A stretch of DNA of 50,900 nucleotides from an uncultured Clostridium sp. (GCA_948468275.1 CAOKHI010000009.1:1-50900); one strand, 5' to 3'; positions 1 to 10,102 are shown, numbered from the stretch's first letter. The notes: generated by a model not told the origin, from the sequence alone. Numbers and translations: made by a program.

Positions 1-80
1 TTATATTATCAAAAAAATTTTCAACTGGAATTTACTTTTTTAAGTAACCATTTTTTCAAGTTTCTTTTTTTCCTTTTAAA

Positions 81-713
81 TTAATTGTCCTTTTCGATAT
101 ATTTTTCTTCTATTTTTTCTATTTTTGTCGCTTTTAATTTCTGACTCTCAAAGTCTTCATACATTTCTAGCATCATTTTATTTGAAATTTCTATAAAAAT
201 GTTTACATCATTTGAATATTCTTCTTCTACTATCATTATACCTTTTTTTCTACAATAATATTTGACTTGCTCTACATTGCTATATTCTACTTTTAGTTTC
301 ATTTTTTGACCTAATTGCTTTATTATAAAACTTGTTTTGTTTAGAGCCTGTACACTTGCCTCTGAATATGCTCTTATTAGACCTCCTGTACCTAATAATA
401 CTCCTCCAAAATATCTTGTAACAATTATTAATACATTACATAGCCCTTTTGTTTTTATTATATTTAAAATTGGAGTTCCAGCCGTCTTTGCTGGTTCACC
501 GTCATCACTACACTTTTGTATTATATTTTGGTTATCATTTACTATATATGCATAGCAATTATGCCTTGCATCAAAGTATTTTTTATTTATACTATTAATT
601 ATATCTTCTGCTTCATCTTTACTTTCTATATAAAATGCATTAGCTATAAATTTAGATTTCTTTTCAACTATTTGTGCAAAGCAATTTTCTTTTATAGTTT
701 TAAATTCTTCCAT
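81..713 (-). CDS. YigZ/IMPACT family protein
   Basis: The 210-residue product matches the YigZ (UPF0029/IMPACT) family. The N-terminal IMPACT domain shows KSKFIA (about residues 19-24), HNCYAY (51-56), DDGEPAKTAG (about 70-79) and the signature TRYFGG...GTGGLIRAY (about 99-116). The rest is the usual C-terminal ferredoxin-like half. The family is linked to translation and stress control in eukaryotes, and its bacterial role is not settled. The ATG has an AGGAGG five bases upstream, and that site overlaps the stop of the flavoprotein gene before it, so the two are probably translated together. The length is normal for the family and nothing looks broken. Confidence 0.9.
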   Translation of the reverse strand: MEEFKTIKENCFAQIVEKKSKFIANAFYIESKDEAEDIINSINKKYFDARHNCYAYIVNDNQNIIQKCSDDGEPAKTAGTPILNIIKTKGLCNVLIIVTRYFGGVLLGTGGLIRAYSEASVQALNKTSFIIKQLGQKMKLKVEYSNVEQVKYYCRKKGIMIVEEEYSNDVNIFIEISNKMMLEMYEDFESQKLKATKIEKIEEKYIEKDN

Positions 714-721
714 TATACCTC

Positions 722-1988
722 CTAATTCATTCCTGCTGTGTATCCTGTTGAATATGCAATTTGTAAATTAAAACCTCCTGTATATGCGTCTACATCTATT
801 ATCTCTCCTGCAAAATATAATCCTTTTATAAGTTTTGACTCCATAGTTGATGAATTTATCTCTTTAGTACTAATTCCACCACTTGTTATTATTGCTTCTT
901 CTATGTTTCTAAAATTCTTTATAGTTATTTTTAAATCTTTTAGTATTTTTACTAAATTTTCTCTTTCTTTTTTTGTAATTTCATTTACCTTTTTATTTGA
1001 ATCTATATTGGATAATTCAATTATCGTTTCTATTAATTTTTGTGGTAGTAATTCATCAAGGCTGTTTTTAAATTGTTTATTCTTAAATTTATCAAAATCC
1101 TTTAAAATTCTTGTATCTAACTTTTCAATTGTTAGAGCAGGTTTTAAATCTATACTTAATATTATTTTTTCCTGTTTTAACAATTCTTCTATGCTCTTCG
1201 TTCTTTGTAAATGTGCAGATGCACTTAATATCGTTGGTCCAGATACTCCATAATGTGTAAATATCATTTCTCCAAAGTCTTCATATATAACTTTTTTATT
1301 TTCATTATTTATAAATTTTATTCCTACATTTTTTAAACTTAATCCTTGTAGCTTCTTACATAACATTTTTTCTTTTGCCTCTAATGGTACTAATGATGGC
1401 TTAATATCTACTATGGTATGTCCTAATTTCTTAGCTATTGTATATCCATCTCCTGTTGAGCCTGTAAATGAATAACTTTTACCTCCTGTTGCAAGTATTA
1501 CTTTATCTGCTTGAATTATTTTACTTTTTTCACTTTTACCGTGTTTCATGATACTTAACACCTATAACTTTTTCTTTGTCTACAATAATCTCATGTGCTG
1601 TAACATTAGTCAATATTTTTACATTTAGCTCATTTAATTCTTTAATTAGTACCTTTAATACATCTAATGATTTATCTGATTTTGGAAATACTCTATTTCC
1701 TCTTTCTGTTTTTACTTCTACACCATACTTATTTAACAAATCTATTATGTCATGATTATTAAAATTATCAAAAGCGCTATATAAAAATCTTCCATTTCCA
1801 GGAATATTACTTATAAAATCTGAAATATGTAAACTGCTTGTTATATTACATCTACCTTTTCCAGTTATTAATAATTTTTTTCCACAAGAATTATTTTTTT
1901 CTAATATACTAACTTCATTATCTTTTTTTGCCGCACTAATACCTGCTAACATTCCTGCTGGGCCAGCACCAATTACTACTACTTTCAT
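722..1988 (-). CDS. BaiN/HI0933-like NAD(P)/FAD-dependent oxidoreductase, expressed through a +1 frameshift at CGG
   Basis: Two overlapping frames form one flavoprotein of about 421 residues. The first 149 residues hold the Rossmann dinucleotide motif GAGPAG (residues 7-12) and GKGRCNIT. The second frame carries ATGGKSY and the C-terminal FAD-binding segment with GGIS...GLYFAGEIIDVDAYTGG, both typical of the HI0933/BaiN family. The first frame reads ...HET-CGG-TAA, with CGG at minus-strand 1541-1539. Skipping the C reads ...HET-GGT-AAA and continues in the second frame to the stop at 722. No homopolymer lies at the junction. The flanking genes are intact. It could be a pseudogene or a sequence error, but five other genes in this window break the same way at CGG. 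The substrate is unknown. Confidence 0.85.
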
Positions 1989-2086
1989 ATATTCCCTTCT
2001 TTTTTCTCTTTATATATACATGTTTTTTCAACTTCATTGTCACATAGTATAATTGTTAAAATAAAAAACACATTGTAATTTAACTA

Positions 2087-3335
2087 CTATAACTTCATAT
2101 TTTCTATTGCTTTTAATATACCTAATTTACCATATTCATATGTTAATCCACCGTTGCATAAATGCTATATATGGTTCTCGTATTGGAGCATCACAGGATA
2201 ATTCTATCGATGAACCTTGTGTAAATGCCCCAGCTGCCATTATTATCTTATCCGTGTATCCTGGCATATCCCATGGTTCAGGTATAGAATTTGAATCTAT
2301 TGGTGAACCCATTTGTATTCCTTGACAGAATTTTATTAAAGGATTAGCACCTCCAAATTTTATAGTTTGTACAATATCTGCCCTTTGCTCATTATATAAT
2401 GGCTCTGGATTATATCCTAGTTTTTCTAGTATTCTACTTGCAAAAACAGCTACTTTCAAACTACTTGCTACAACACTTGGTGCAAAAAATAGTCCTTGTA
2501 ATATTGGTTTATTCATACCTAAAGTTGGTCCTACTTCTTTGCCCTGTCCTGGTGATGTTAATCTTTTTGCAGCAAGTTCTACCAAATCTTTTCGTCCTGC
2601 TATATATGCTCCATTTGGTGCTATTCCTCCTCCTATATTTTTTATTAAAGAACCAATTATTACATCAGCTCCAACTTGTGTTGGTTCTGTTTTTCTTACA
2701 AACTCGCAGTAACAATTATCAATCATAATTATTATATCTTTATTTATATTTTTAATTAATCTAATCACTTCTTCTACTTTTTCTATTGATATACTTTTTC
2801 TAATTGCATATCCTCTTGAACGTTGAATTTCTATTAATTTTATATTTCCCATTTTTACTCTTTTTTCAATAGCTTGTATATCAAATTCATTATCTAATAA
2901 ATCTATTTGTTCATAATTTATTCCAAAGCTTTTTAAAGAGCTGTCATTTTCTTTTATTCCTATTACTTCATCTAATGTATCATATGGTTTTCCAGAAATA
3001 CTAAGCATTGTATCCCCTGGCCTTAGATATGCAAATAATGCAACTGTCAATGCATGTGTTCCAGATATAAACTGTCCACGTACTAAAGCATCTTCTGCTT
3101 TAAAAATATCAGCAAATACCTTCTCTATTGCATCCCTTCCTATATCATCATATCCATATCCTGTTGTAGAATTAAAATGTATATCTGATATATTATTATC
3201 TTTAAAAGCTTTTAATACTTTTAAACTATTATATTCACATATTTCATTAATATCTTTAAAAATTGTTTGTGTTTCTTTTTCTACCTCTTTTGCTAAATTA
3301 ATTGTTTCCTCACTAATTCCATATTCTTTATACAT
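2087..3335 (-). CDS. Methionine gamma-lyase/aluminium-resistance family PLP enzyme, C-terminus completed by +1 frameshift at CGG
   Basis: This is a fold-type I PLP enzyme of the Alum_res/YnbB family, often annotated as a methionine gamma-lyase family protein. The probable Schiff-base lysine is K232 in SLIKNIGGG. The zero frame ends at 2136 after FMQRWINI, but the arginine codon is CGG at 2153-2151. If the C is skipped, the frame reads FMQGGLTYEYGKLGIL and runs 21 residues past Q394 to TAG at 2087, giving about 415 residues. To my knowledge QGGLTYEH-like text is the conserved C-terminus of this family, so the +1 reading restores the normal end. Without it the protein would be slightly truncated and easily missed as frameshifted. 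It lies between the flavoprotein and the WG-repeat gene as its own unit. Confidence 0.88.
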
Positions 3336-3460
3336 TTTAAATCCATTCCTTTCTTGTTTCGCCTTAAAGACACATATAGTAATGAAAAATTATAATTTCC
3401 TTCTTTAACCTTATCTTAATTATTTTTTATATAAAGTTAAATTCTTGCAAAATAACATCT

Positions 3461-3512
3461 AAAAAAGGACTTCCTTTAGCATTCCTTGCAGTTATTGCTA
3501 CCATGAAGTCCC
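3461..3512 (-). terminator. Rho-independent terminator after the WG-repeat gene
   Basis: Read on the minus strand, GGACTTC pairs with GAAGTCC, with a nested TAGCA/TGCTA stem, followed directly by TTTTTT. It starts about a dozen bases after the stop of the WG-repeat gene. Confidence 0.75.
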
Positions 3513-3523
3513 ATAATTACATT

Positions 3524-5269
3524 TTAATCATTTAAATTATTTGTATAATAGCATTCTCCATATCCAAAATATACTTTATAATATTGACCTAAAAATTCTG
3601 GATTTGAATTGTATTCTATATGTTCATAAATTGGCTCTATTACAGTATTTCCTTTTTCATCTATTACTCCCCATTTGCCATTTATATTTATACCTGCAAA
3701 TCCATATTTATTAAATTCTGTTACTGCATCATATTTAAAATCTATTACATTATCTCCTTGTTTATTTATAAATCCCCATTTTTTATTTTCATTTTTAGTA
3801 AATAATTTATTATCTTTAAATAATTCTGTATTTGCAATCTCTTTACCTTCTAAAGTAAAATATTTTATTTGGTCTTTTGAATAAACTTGAACATATTCAT
3901 CAAAAGTATATATTGTTCCATTATTAGTAGTTGCTATATTTTTCATCTCTTCTGAATATAAATGTGTTATATTCCCATCTAATATTTTTGCTTCTATTAT
4001 TTTTGTATTTTCAATTTTTTGCAAAATATCATATTTAAAATCTATTTTTGTTTCTCCATTAGAATTGATTATTCCTAATTTCCCTTTTTCCTTTATTACA
4101 ACAAAGTATTCATCAAATAAATATTCAACATATTCATAATCATTTTTTATTAGTATTTCTTCATTATTAGTTAATACTCCATATTTTCCTTCTAAATTAG
4201 TTGTTATATAATATTTTGCATTTTCTGTTGGTATTATTGCTGAATATTTTGCATTTTCTATTTTCTTTCCTTTTAAATCAAAATAAATATCTTGTTCTTG
4301 TCTTAATGCTTTTATATACAGACCATAAAATGCTATTTCTTCAAACTCAGTTGGAATTATTATATTTCCTTCTATATCGATTGCTCCATATGCCAAATTT
4401 TTTTGAACTACAAATAAATTTTCTTCCCCATATTCTATTTTTTGATATTCAAATTTTACTATTGGTTTATTATTTTTTACTATTCCTACTTGTCCATTTT
4501 TTGATGCTATTAAATATACATTATCTTTATCTCCTATTTCTATTACTCTATTTAATTCATTATATTCAACTGGCAATAATGTTTTTAAATTATAATTTAT
4601 ATATCCATATCTATATCCTTCTTGTGTTTTGTTACTTACTATATATCCTGAACATTTATATTTGTCTTCAGCTGTATAGAATGCATCTGCTTTAATATTG
4701 TCATATTCTGGTTCTATAATAGTTACTCCTTTTGAATTTATAACACCACATTTTCCTTCTTGTTTAACTAAAAATTCTGCTTCTTTGTTTGTTAAACTTT
4801 CTATTTCTTCATATATTGGCTTTGTAACTTGTTTATTTTCTAAACTTATTAATCCATATTTTCCATCTTTTTTATATTTCAATACAGATTTTTCATATGG
4901 TATATTACTTACTGTTCCATTTACTTGAAGCGCAGTTACATGTTCATATTCAGAAAAAATTTCTTTATTTTCATTATTTAATACTATTGTTTCATTTTCT
5001 TTTTCACATACAAATACAGCTTTTTGTGGATTAGGTATTACTATACTTTCATATATTGGCTCTATTACTATGTTTCCTTTAGTATCTATTACTCCTATTT
5101 TATTTTGTATATTTAATAAATAATAATTATAATCAGATATTTCTTCTACTTCATATTCTTTTTTATTATTATTCATAAAAACAACTATAAGTATAGTTAT
5201 CATTAATAATATAACTATACTTAATACTATTATCTTTTTTTCTTTTAATATCTGAGATAATCTTTCCAT
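3524..5269 (-). CDS. Membrane-anchored WG-repeat protein
   Basis: The 581-residue product has a short basic N-terminus, one hydrophobic segment (about residues 14-31) and then a series of WG/KWG-type beta repeats of about 35-50 residues. Examples are KIGVIDTKGNIVIEPIYE, KYGLISLENK, KCGVINSKG, KLGIINSNGETKIDFKYD and KWGVIDEKGNTVIEPIYEH. Such repeats form extracellular or cell-surface beta structures, and no enzymatic function can be assigned. The single membrane segment and lack of a signal cleavage site suggest it is anchored with the repeats outside. An AGGAG lies eight bases before the ATG, and the gene follows the CNNM/CBS gene by 15 bases, so the two are likely co-transcribed. Confidence 0.85.
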   Translation of the reverse strand: MERLSQILKEKKIIVLSIVILLMITILIVVFMNNNKKEYEVEEISDYNYYLLNIQNKIGVIDTKGNIVIEPIYESIVIPNPQKAVFVCEKENETIVLNNENKEIFSEYEHVTALQVNGTVSNIPYEKSVLKYKKDGKYGLISLENKQVTKPIYEEIESLTNKEAEFLVKQEGKCGVINSKGVTIIEPEYDNIKADAFYTAEDKYKCSGYIVSNKTQEGYRYGYINYNLKTLLPVEYNELNRVIEIGDKDNVYLIASKNGQVGIVKNNKPIVKFEYQKIEYGEENLFVVQKNLAYGAIDIEGNIIIPTEFEEIAFYGLYIKALRQEQDIYFDLKGKKIENAKYSAIIPTENAKYYITTNLEGKYGVLTNNEEILIKNDYEYVEYLFDEYFVVIKEKGKLGIINSNGETKIDFKYDILQKIENTKIIEAKILDGNITHLYSEEMKNIATTNNGTIYTFDEYVQVYSKDQIKYFTLEGKEIANTELFKDNKLFTKNENKKWGFINKQGDNVIDFKYDAVTEFNKYGFAGININGKWGVIDEKGNTVIEPIYEHIEYNSNPEFLGQYYKVYFGYGECYYTNNLND

Positions 5270-5284
5270 CTATACTGCTCCTTT

Positions 5285-6607
5285 TTAATCTTCTTTTTCT
5301 TCATTTGGATTTTCTATTTCTATATTTTTACATGCTTTTACCTTTATTATTCTTTTATCCTCATATTCTTCTATTTTATATGTTACTTGTTTTGTTTCAA
5401 TAATCGGTTTTTCTTCATCTTCTGGTATTCTTCCTAGTTTTTCTTGTAGAAAACCTGATAATGTATCATATTCTCCTTCTTCTATCTCAATTTCTAATAT
5501 TTTCTTTAAGTCATTTATATTTATTGTTCCATTTATCATATAGGTATTTTCATCTATTTTTTCATATTCTGTTTCTATATCATCATATTCATCAAATATA
5601 TCACCAACAAGCTCTTCTAGTATATCTTCCATTGTAGCCAATCCTGCTGTTCCTCCATATTCATCTAATACTATTGCCATTTGATTATTGTTTTTTTGCA
5701 ATTCCTTGAATAGTTCATTAATAGTTTTAGAGCGTGGTACAAAATATGCTGGTCTTATTATAGATTTTAGTTTTACTACTCTTTTAGTTTTAACAAATTT
5801 TAGTAAATCTTTTAAATATAATACACCTTTTATATCATCAATAGTATCTTCATATACAGGTACTCTACTATATCTATATTCATCTAGCTCTTCAATTAAG
5901 TCATTTACATTCATATTTATATCTAGTGCATATACATCTGTTCTATGTGTCATTATTTCAGATACAGTAGTGTCATTAAATTCAAACACATTATTAATTA
6001 ACTCTTTTTCATTTTCGTCTATAGCTCCTTTTTCTTCACCTTCATCTACCATCATTTTTATTTCTTCTTCTGTTACTATCTCCTCATCTTTTTCAGATAC
6101 TCCAAATATTCCAGATATTACATTAGTTGATATTGTTAATAATTTTACAAATGGTACTGTAAAAAAGTATATTACTCTAATTATTCCAATTGTAGCAAAT
6201 GATATTTTCTCATAATGCTTCATAGCTAGCCTTTTTGGAACTAATTCTCCAAATACTAGTGTAAAAAAAGATAATATCATTGTAATAATTATTATAGATA
6301 TTCCTTGCCATACTTCTACACTTAGTGTTGGTATTGCTTGATTTAGTATTGGTGCTAATTTACTTGCAAATGCATCTGATGCAAAAGCACTAGATAAAAA
6401 ACCTGCAAGTGTTATTCCTATTTGTATTGTAGCTAAAAATTTGCTTGGTGTTTCTAACATTTTCATAATTTGCTTTGCTCTTTTATTTCCTGCTTTAGCT
6501 TGTTTAGAAACTTTCGCATCATTTAATGATATAAAAGCTATTTCTGCTGCTGCAAAAAATGCATTTAAAAAAATAAGCACTACCAAAACCATAATTTGTG
6601 AAATCAT
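5285..6607 (-). CDS. Hemolysin/CorC-type CNNM-CBS membrane protein
   Basis: The N-terminal CNNM (DUF21) domain has hydrophobic segments and starts with MVLVVLIFLNAFFAAAEIAF. A CBS pair follows, containing MTHRTDVYALD and YRYSRVPVYEDTIDDIKGVL. Then comes VLDEYGGTAGLATMEDILEELVGDIFDE, typical of this family, and a C-terminal CorC_HlyC domain. The family is implicated in Mg2+/Co2+ transport or resistance, and true haemolysin activity is unlikely. I chose the ATG at 6607 (MISQIM) because GAAGGGA lies about 12 bases upstream. The frame can be extended 13 residues to a TTG at 6646 with no obvious ribosome site. Followed closely by the WG-repeat gene. Confidence 0.87.
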   Translation of the reverse strand: MISQIMVLVVLIFLNAFFAAAEIAFISLNDAKVSKQAKAGNKRAKQIMKMLETPSKFLATIQIGITLAGFLSSAFASDAFASKLAPILNQAIPTLSVEVWQGISIIIITMILSFFTLVFGELVPKRLAMKHYEKISFATIGIIRVIYFFTVPFVKLLTISTNVISGIFGVSEKDEEIVTEEEIKMMVDEGEEKGAIDENEKELINNVFEFNDTTVSEIMTHRTDVYALDINMNVNDLIEELDEYRYSRVPVYEDTIDDIKGVLYLKDLLKFVKTKRVVKLKSIIRPAYFVPRSKTINELFKELQKNNNQMAIVLDEYGGTAGLATMEDILEELVGDIFDEYDDIETEYEKIDENTYMINGTININDLKKILEIEIEEGEYDTLSGFLQEKLGRIPEDEEKPIIETKQVTYKIEEYEDKRIIKVKACKNIEIENPNEEKED

Positions 6608-6888
6608 ACTATATATCTTTCCCTTCTTTTCATTGCTTGTTTTCAAGACATATTATATATTTTCTTAATATGTATGTCAATATATTTTTTCTATGTACTT
6701 TTATAATGGTATTAATAATGTTTTTGTATTAAAAATATTCAAAAAACTTGCTACATCAAGTTATGGGCTTCAATTTTTTCAATGTCATTAATTTAATAAA
6801 AATTTTAATTTGCACTTTATAAATTCATTAGAAGAACAATAATCAATGATCACCTCTAAATATTTTTTGCTTAAGTTAATAATTTTTT

Positions 6889-6995
6889 GCATTGCCCGTC
6901 AATTACCCTAAAGAATTTACCATAGAAATATTCACTTATAATATAATTTTAAGTGAATATATATCAAATACTTCAAAACATTTTACGAGCAATGC
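6889..6995. repeat. Nested inverted repeat in the 6.6-7.3 kb intergenic gap
   Basis: The gap between the CNNM gene and the surface-protein gene (about 685 bases) shows no gene I can support. It holds a perfect 10-base inverted repeat, ATATTCACTT (6928-6937) with AAGTGAATAT (6951-6960). An outer pair flanks it: GCATTGCCCGT (6889-6899) with ACGAGCAATGC (6985-6995), one mismatch. It could be a remnant of a small mobile or palindromic element, or a terminator. The rest of the gap is featureless A+T-rich sequence. Confidence 0.45.
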
Positions 6996-7292
6996 TATCC
7001 TATAATAGTTATACTTTTTAACTAAAGTCATTATACTGTAATTGGAAATTGTATATTTTAAAATTATGCATTGTACGTTCATTATAGAAAAAAGTTTGAA
7101 AGAATACAAATAAAATATGATATTTTAATATAGAAATAAATTTATAATATAGAAAAATTATGATACTAAATATATTTTTTCAAACGACAATGCACTTCCT
7201 AATAATTCTATCATTTTGAATATACAATCATTTTTTCACTTATTGAAAATACTGCTTTTCACATTAACCATAGCCATAAGATATTTACTATG

Positions 7293-8819
7293 TTATTTGC
7301 TTGCTACTGGTAATTTCGGTATACTGTTTTTTCCTAAAGTTACTATATCTAAGTAGTTATTCATATCTTTTCTATTCATTCTAAAAAAGTCTTCATCCGC
7401 ATCTTCCATTATATTTATTATTCTTTTTGCATCACGTACATCTTTATAATTGCTTATCTTTTTGTAATTAGTTTCATTTTTATTTGTTATTATATTATCA
7501 AAATAATTTATGTTGTTATGATTTATTTCATTTATTTGATTATTTGTTTCTTTTACTAAATTTTTTGTATAAACATTAGATACATCTGTTGTATTATTTT
7601 GTATTTCCTTTATATTATCTTGTGTTACATTTACTTCTTTATTATATGTATTTTCTTCTATAATATTAGTTTTACAATTATTTATATTAACTTTTACAAT
7701 TTCTTCTTGTCCATTTACTTCTAATTCAATTAATATACCATTTTTACTATATCCTGCTACTACACTTGTTTGTCTTAAATAATATTTATCTTTTTTAATA
7801 TTTGGTATAACAAATTCTCCATTTTCATCTGTTATAATGTCATCTCTTATTACTTTATATGATTTATCTAATAATTCAAATGTATTTCCTTGTATTCCAT
7901 CCTTTGTTTCATTATCTAAATTAATTATTTTTATCGTAGACACTTCACCATTTTTTATTTGTATTACTTTTTCCACATTTGTATATGTTTTTTCTACTAT
8001 TAAATATTTTTTATCCACATTTTGTGTATTCATACTAATATAATTTTCATAATTTTGTAAATTTGCTGATAGTTTAATATTAAAGTTTTGTGTCACATCC
8101 TTTGGTATTAATATTTTTAATGTATCTGTATTTGTGAAAGTCGTTTTTTCTAGATTATTTTCGTTTAGTATTTTTACATCTTGTCCTCCTTCTAATTTTA
8201 TAGAACTTTTTACAATATTGGGTAATACAGTTATATTATATTGTTTAGAATTATAATTTTCATTATCACTATCTTCAATCCATTGTTTGTCTACTTCATT
8301 AATCTCTATTGCATTATACTTGTTTGTATCTTCTTTATTTTGTATATCACTATCTACATTTCTCATTATTCTTGCAATTGCACCTCTAATTCTCCACCCT
8401 GATTCTCCTCTATGAGTATAGTAATTTACATTTTTATTATATAATACAGTAAATATTGCCTCTTGTGTAGCAAGATAAGCTTCTTCTTCTGTTTGGCAAT
8501 ACATTTCATCAACTGTTTTATATGGATATCCATATTTTAGTACCACATCTAATTGTGCATTTTTATTTTTAATATTGTTATTTAATGTAGTATTTGGAAT
8601 ATCCTTTTCTTCTGATAGTGCATATGTTACATTACCATTTACTTTTAAAACCTTCATTTGTCCTCTTTCTACATTCATATATGAATATGGTGCTTCTATT
8701 GTACTTGATACTACTATTTGAGAATTTTCATTTATTGACATTGCATTTACTTCATTTGTTACACATATTGTTTTCATTAGTATAATTGTTATTATAATTA
8801 TATATATTATTTTTTTCAT
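7293..8819 (-). CDS. Secreted surface protein with TQXA-like and SpaA/Cna-B-like regions
   Basis: The 508-residue product begins with a signal peptide (MKK, hydrophobic core, likely cut after VNA near residue 26). Residues about 90-150 (GYPYKT...EEEAYLATQEAIF) resemble the thioester/TQXA adhesin domain. I do not see the partner cysteine where it is usually placed: the text is TYALSEEKD, and the only nearby Cys is in MYCQTEEE. A Cna-B/SpaA-like beta domain follows at about 295-380 (GEFVIPNIKKDKYYLRQTSV). The C-terminal part is Asn-rich and low complexity. It ends in KLPVASK with no hydrophobic helix or basic tail, so a normal LPXTG anchor is absent. RBS GAGGGAAG precedes the ATG. It sits 16 bases downstream of the sortase homologue. 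Confidence 0.75.
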   Translation of the reverse strand: MKKIIYIIIITIILMKTICVTNEVNAMSINENSQIVVSSTIEAPYSYMNVERGQMKVLKVNGNVTYALSEEKDIPNTTLNNNIKNKNAQLDVVLKYGYPYKTVDEMYCQTEEEAYLATQEAIFTVLYNKNVNYYTHRGESGWRIRGAIARIMRNVDSDIQNKEDTNKYNAIEINEVDKQWIEDSDNENYNSKQYNITVLPNIVKSSIKLEGGQDVKILNENNLEKTTFTNTDTLKILIPKDVTQNFNIKLSANLQNYENYISMNTQNVDKKYLIVEKTYTNVEKVIQIKNGEVSTIKIINLDNETKDGIQGNTFELLDKSYKVIRDDIITDENGEFVIPNIKKDKYYLRQTSVVAGYSKNGILIELEVNGQEEIVKVNINNCKTNIIEENTYNKEVNVTQDNIKEIQNNTTDVSNVYTKNLVKETNNQINEINHNNINYFDNIITNKNETNYKKISNYKDVRDAKRIINIMEDADEDFFRMNRKDMNNYLDIVTLGKNSIPKLPVASK

Positions 8820-8835
8820 TTTCTTCCCTCTTTCT

Positions 8836-9409
8836 TTATACTATTTGTACTGCTTGTACACATCTTCTTTGTTTTTCATTTTCAGGTATCCCTGTAATTA
8901 ATGTTATTCTATTGTCTTTAGTATTTGTTAAATATGACCAATCTGTTTCATCGATTATTACATTTGTTGTAACTTTGTATTCTATTTGTTTATCTGCTTT
9001 TTTATATATTATTACATCATTTTCTTGAAGTTTTTCTAAATTTTCAAAATAATTCTCTTTGTACCCCCTACTTGCTGCTACTATACCGAATATTTCCATC
9101 TAATGTTGGTGTATCTTCAAAATGTCCTATATAGTTATTAATTGTTTCCGCCTCAACTCCATCCTTTATAATACCTGATACATTTATTTTAGGTATAATT
9201 AACTTCCATTCATCTATTTGTACATCACTTTCTTGAGTTTTATTAAGTTTTTCTTCTAACTTACTTATCTTTAGTTGTATATCTTCTGATATAGCTGTTT
9301 TACTGTTCGTACTAAGCAATTTTACCATTAGTAAATTTGTTTGCATAAATATTACAATTGCTAAAACTAAAGTCAAGATATTTACACATCTTTTACTATA
9401 ACATTTCAT
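8836..9409 (-). CDS. Sortase homologue without catalytic His/Cys, joined by a +1 frameshift at CGG
   Basis: Two frames join into a class D-like sortase of about 190 residues: an N-terminal membrane anchor (about residues 10-32), a coiled stretch, then IPKINVSGIIKDGV and NYIGHFEDTPTLDGNI. The zero frame then hits CGG (9088-9086) and ends after six more codons. Skipping the C gives DGNI-G-IVAASRGYKENYF, matching the family pattern DGNIGLAxHNRGY with the conserved Gly. The catalytic His is Ala (VAASRGY) and the catalytic Cys is Gly (TLITGIPEN). Only the Arg region (RRCVQA) remains. It is therefore either a pseudo-sortase with a non-catalytic role or a decaying gene. It lies upstream of the surface protein. 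Confidence 0.78.
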
Positions 9410-9830
9410 GCGTTATATCACTCTCCTAAATATGAAATTTTATTGTTTGGATTTAATTTAGATCTAAATTTTTCAAGAAAAAACTGAATTACTTTGTATT
9501 TCAATTTTTCTAAGAATAAATATACTTATATAATACTACCCTTTTCCTTATTTGTAAAGCATTTTTCATCGACAAAAAAAGACAAAATTCGACTTTTGCC
9601 TTTTTTTTAATATTTTATGTATTTTATAAATAGGTTATTTCACCTTTTCTAAAATCTATTCTATTTAATCACTCCTCATTAATTTTTACTATTCTCTTTT
9701 TTATACGCCCCCCCTTCTTTAATGTAACTATATTTTATTTACTTTTTATGTTTTTTTTGTGAAAATGATTTGATATTTTAGTAAATATTAACAAATTTTA
9801 TTACAAATTTATTAAGTTTTTTAAATGTAC

Positions 9831-9857
9831 TTGCTACTTTTACGATTTTGTTATAAT
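9831..9857 (+). promoter_or_regulatory. Probable glmS promoter
   Basis: A perfect TATAAT -10 at 9852-9857 follows a TTGCTA-like -35 at 9831-9836 with a 15-base spacer, about 65 bases before the glmS ribozyme core. The rest of the 9.41-9.83 kb gap is A+T-rich and shows no other feature I can support. Confidence 0.55.
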
Positions 9858-9914
9858 ATACTATATATTAAATTGAAAGTATTGCATAATTTATTTTTTA
9901 GAAAGGAGACTTAT

Positions 9915-10066
9915 TCATAAAGCGCCTGGACAATTTTTTGTTGACGAGGTTAGAGTTTATCGAAGTATTCGGCGGATGACTCTATGGCATGTTACTGCCA
10001 TAAATATTAGCAAAAAGTAGTAGTAATACTATAACAAATCTAATAGGGTAACATCTTTTTGCATAC
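9915..10066 (+). promoter_or_regulatory. glmS ribozyme/riboswitch
   Basis: The leader of glmS contains the hallmark ribozyme segments in order: AGCGCCTGGAC (from 9921), TTGACGAGG (about 9951), GTTTATCGA (about 9955-9963) and TTCGGCGGATG (about 9968), then 3' helices ending in a T-rich stretch. Self-cleavage would fall just before the GCGCC, between 9921 and 9922. The family cleaves when bound to glucosamine-6-phosphate, the product of GlmS, and so lowers glmS mRNA. Position and strand agree with the gene that starts at 10103. Confidence 0.93.
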
Positions 10067-10102
10067 TTTCAATTCCATAGATTATTTTTAGGAGGTCACA
10101 TT

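Noticed and set aside
3620..3884. Plus-strand open frames opposite the WG-repeat gene, and many similar frames opposite other genes
   Set aside because: They are Leu/Ile/Phe/Ser-rich complements of A+T-rich coding sequence, lack ribosome sites and match no family.
9410..9830. Possible small gene upstream of glmS
   Set aside because: Only short A+T-rich frames without ribosome sites are present. The functional elements are the promoter and ribozyme further on.
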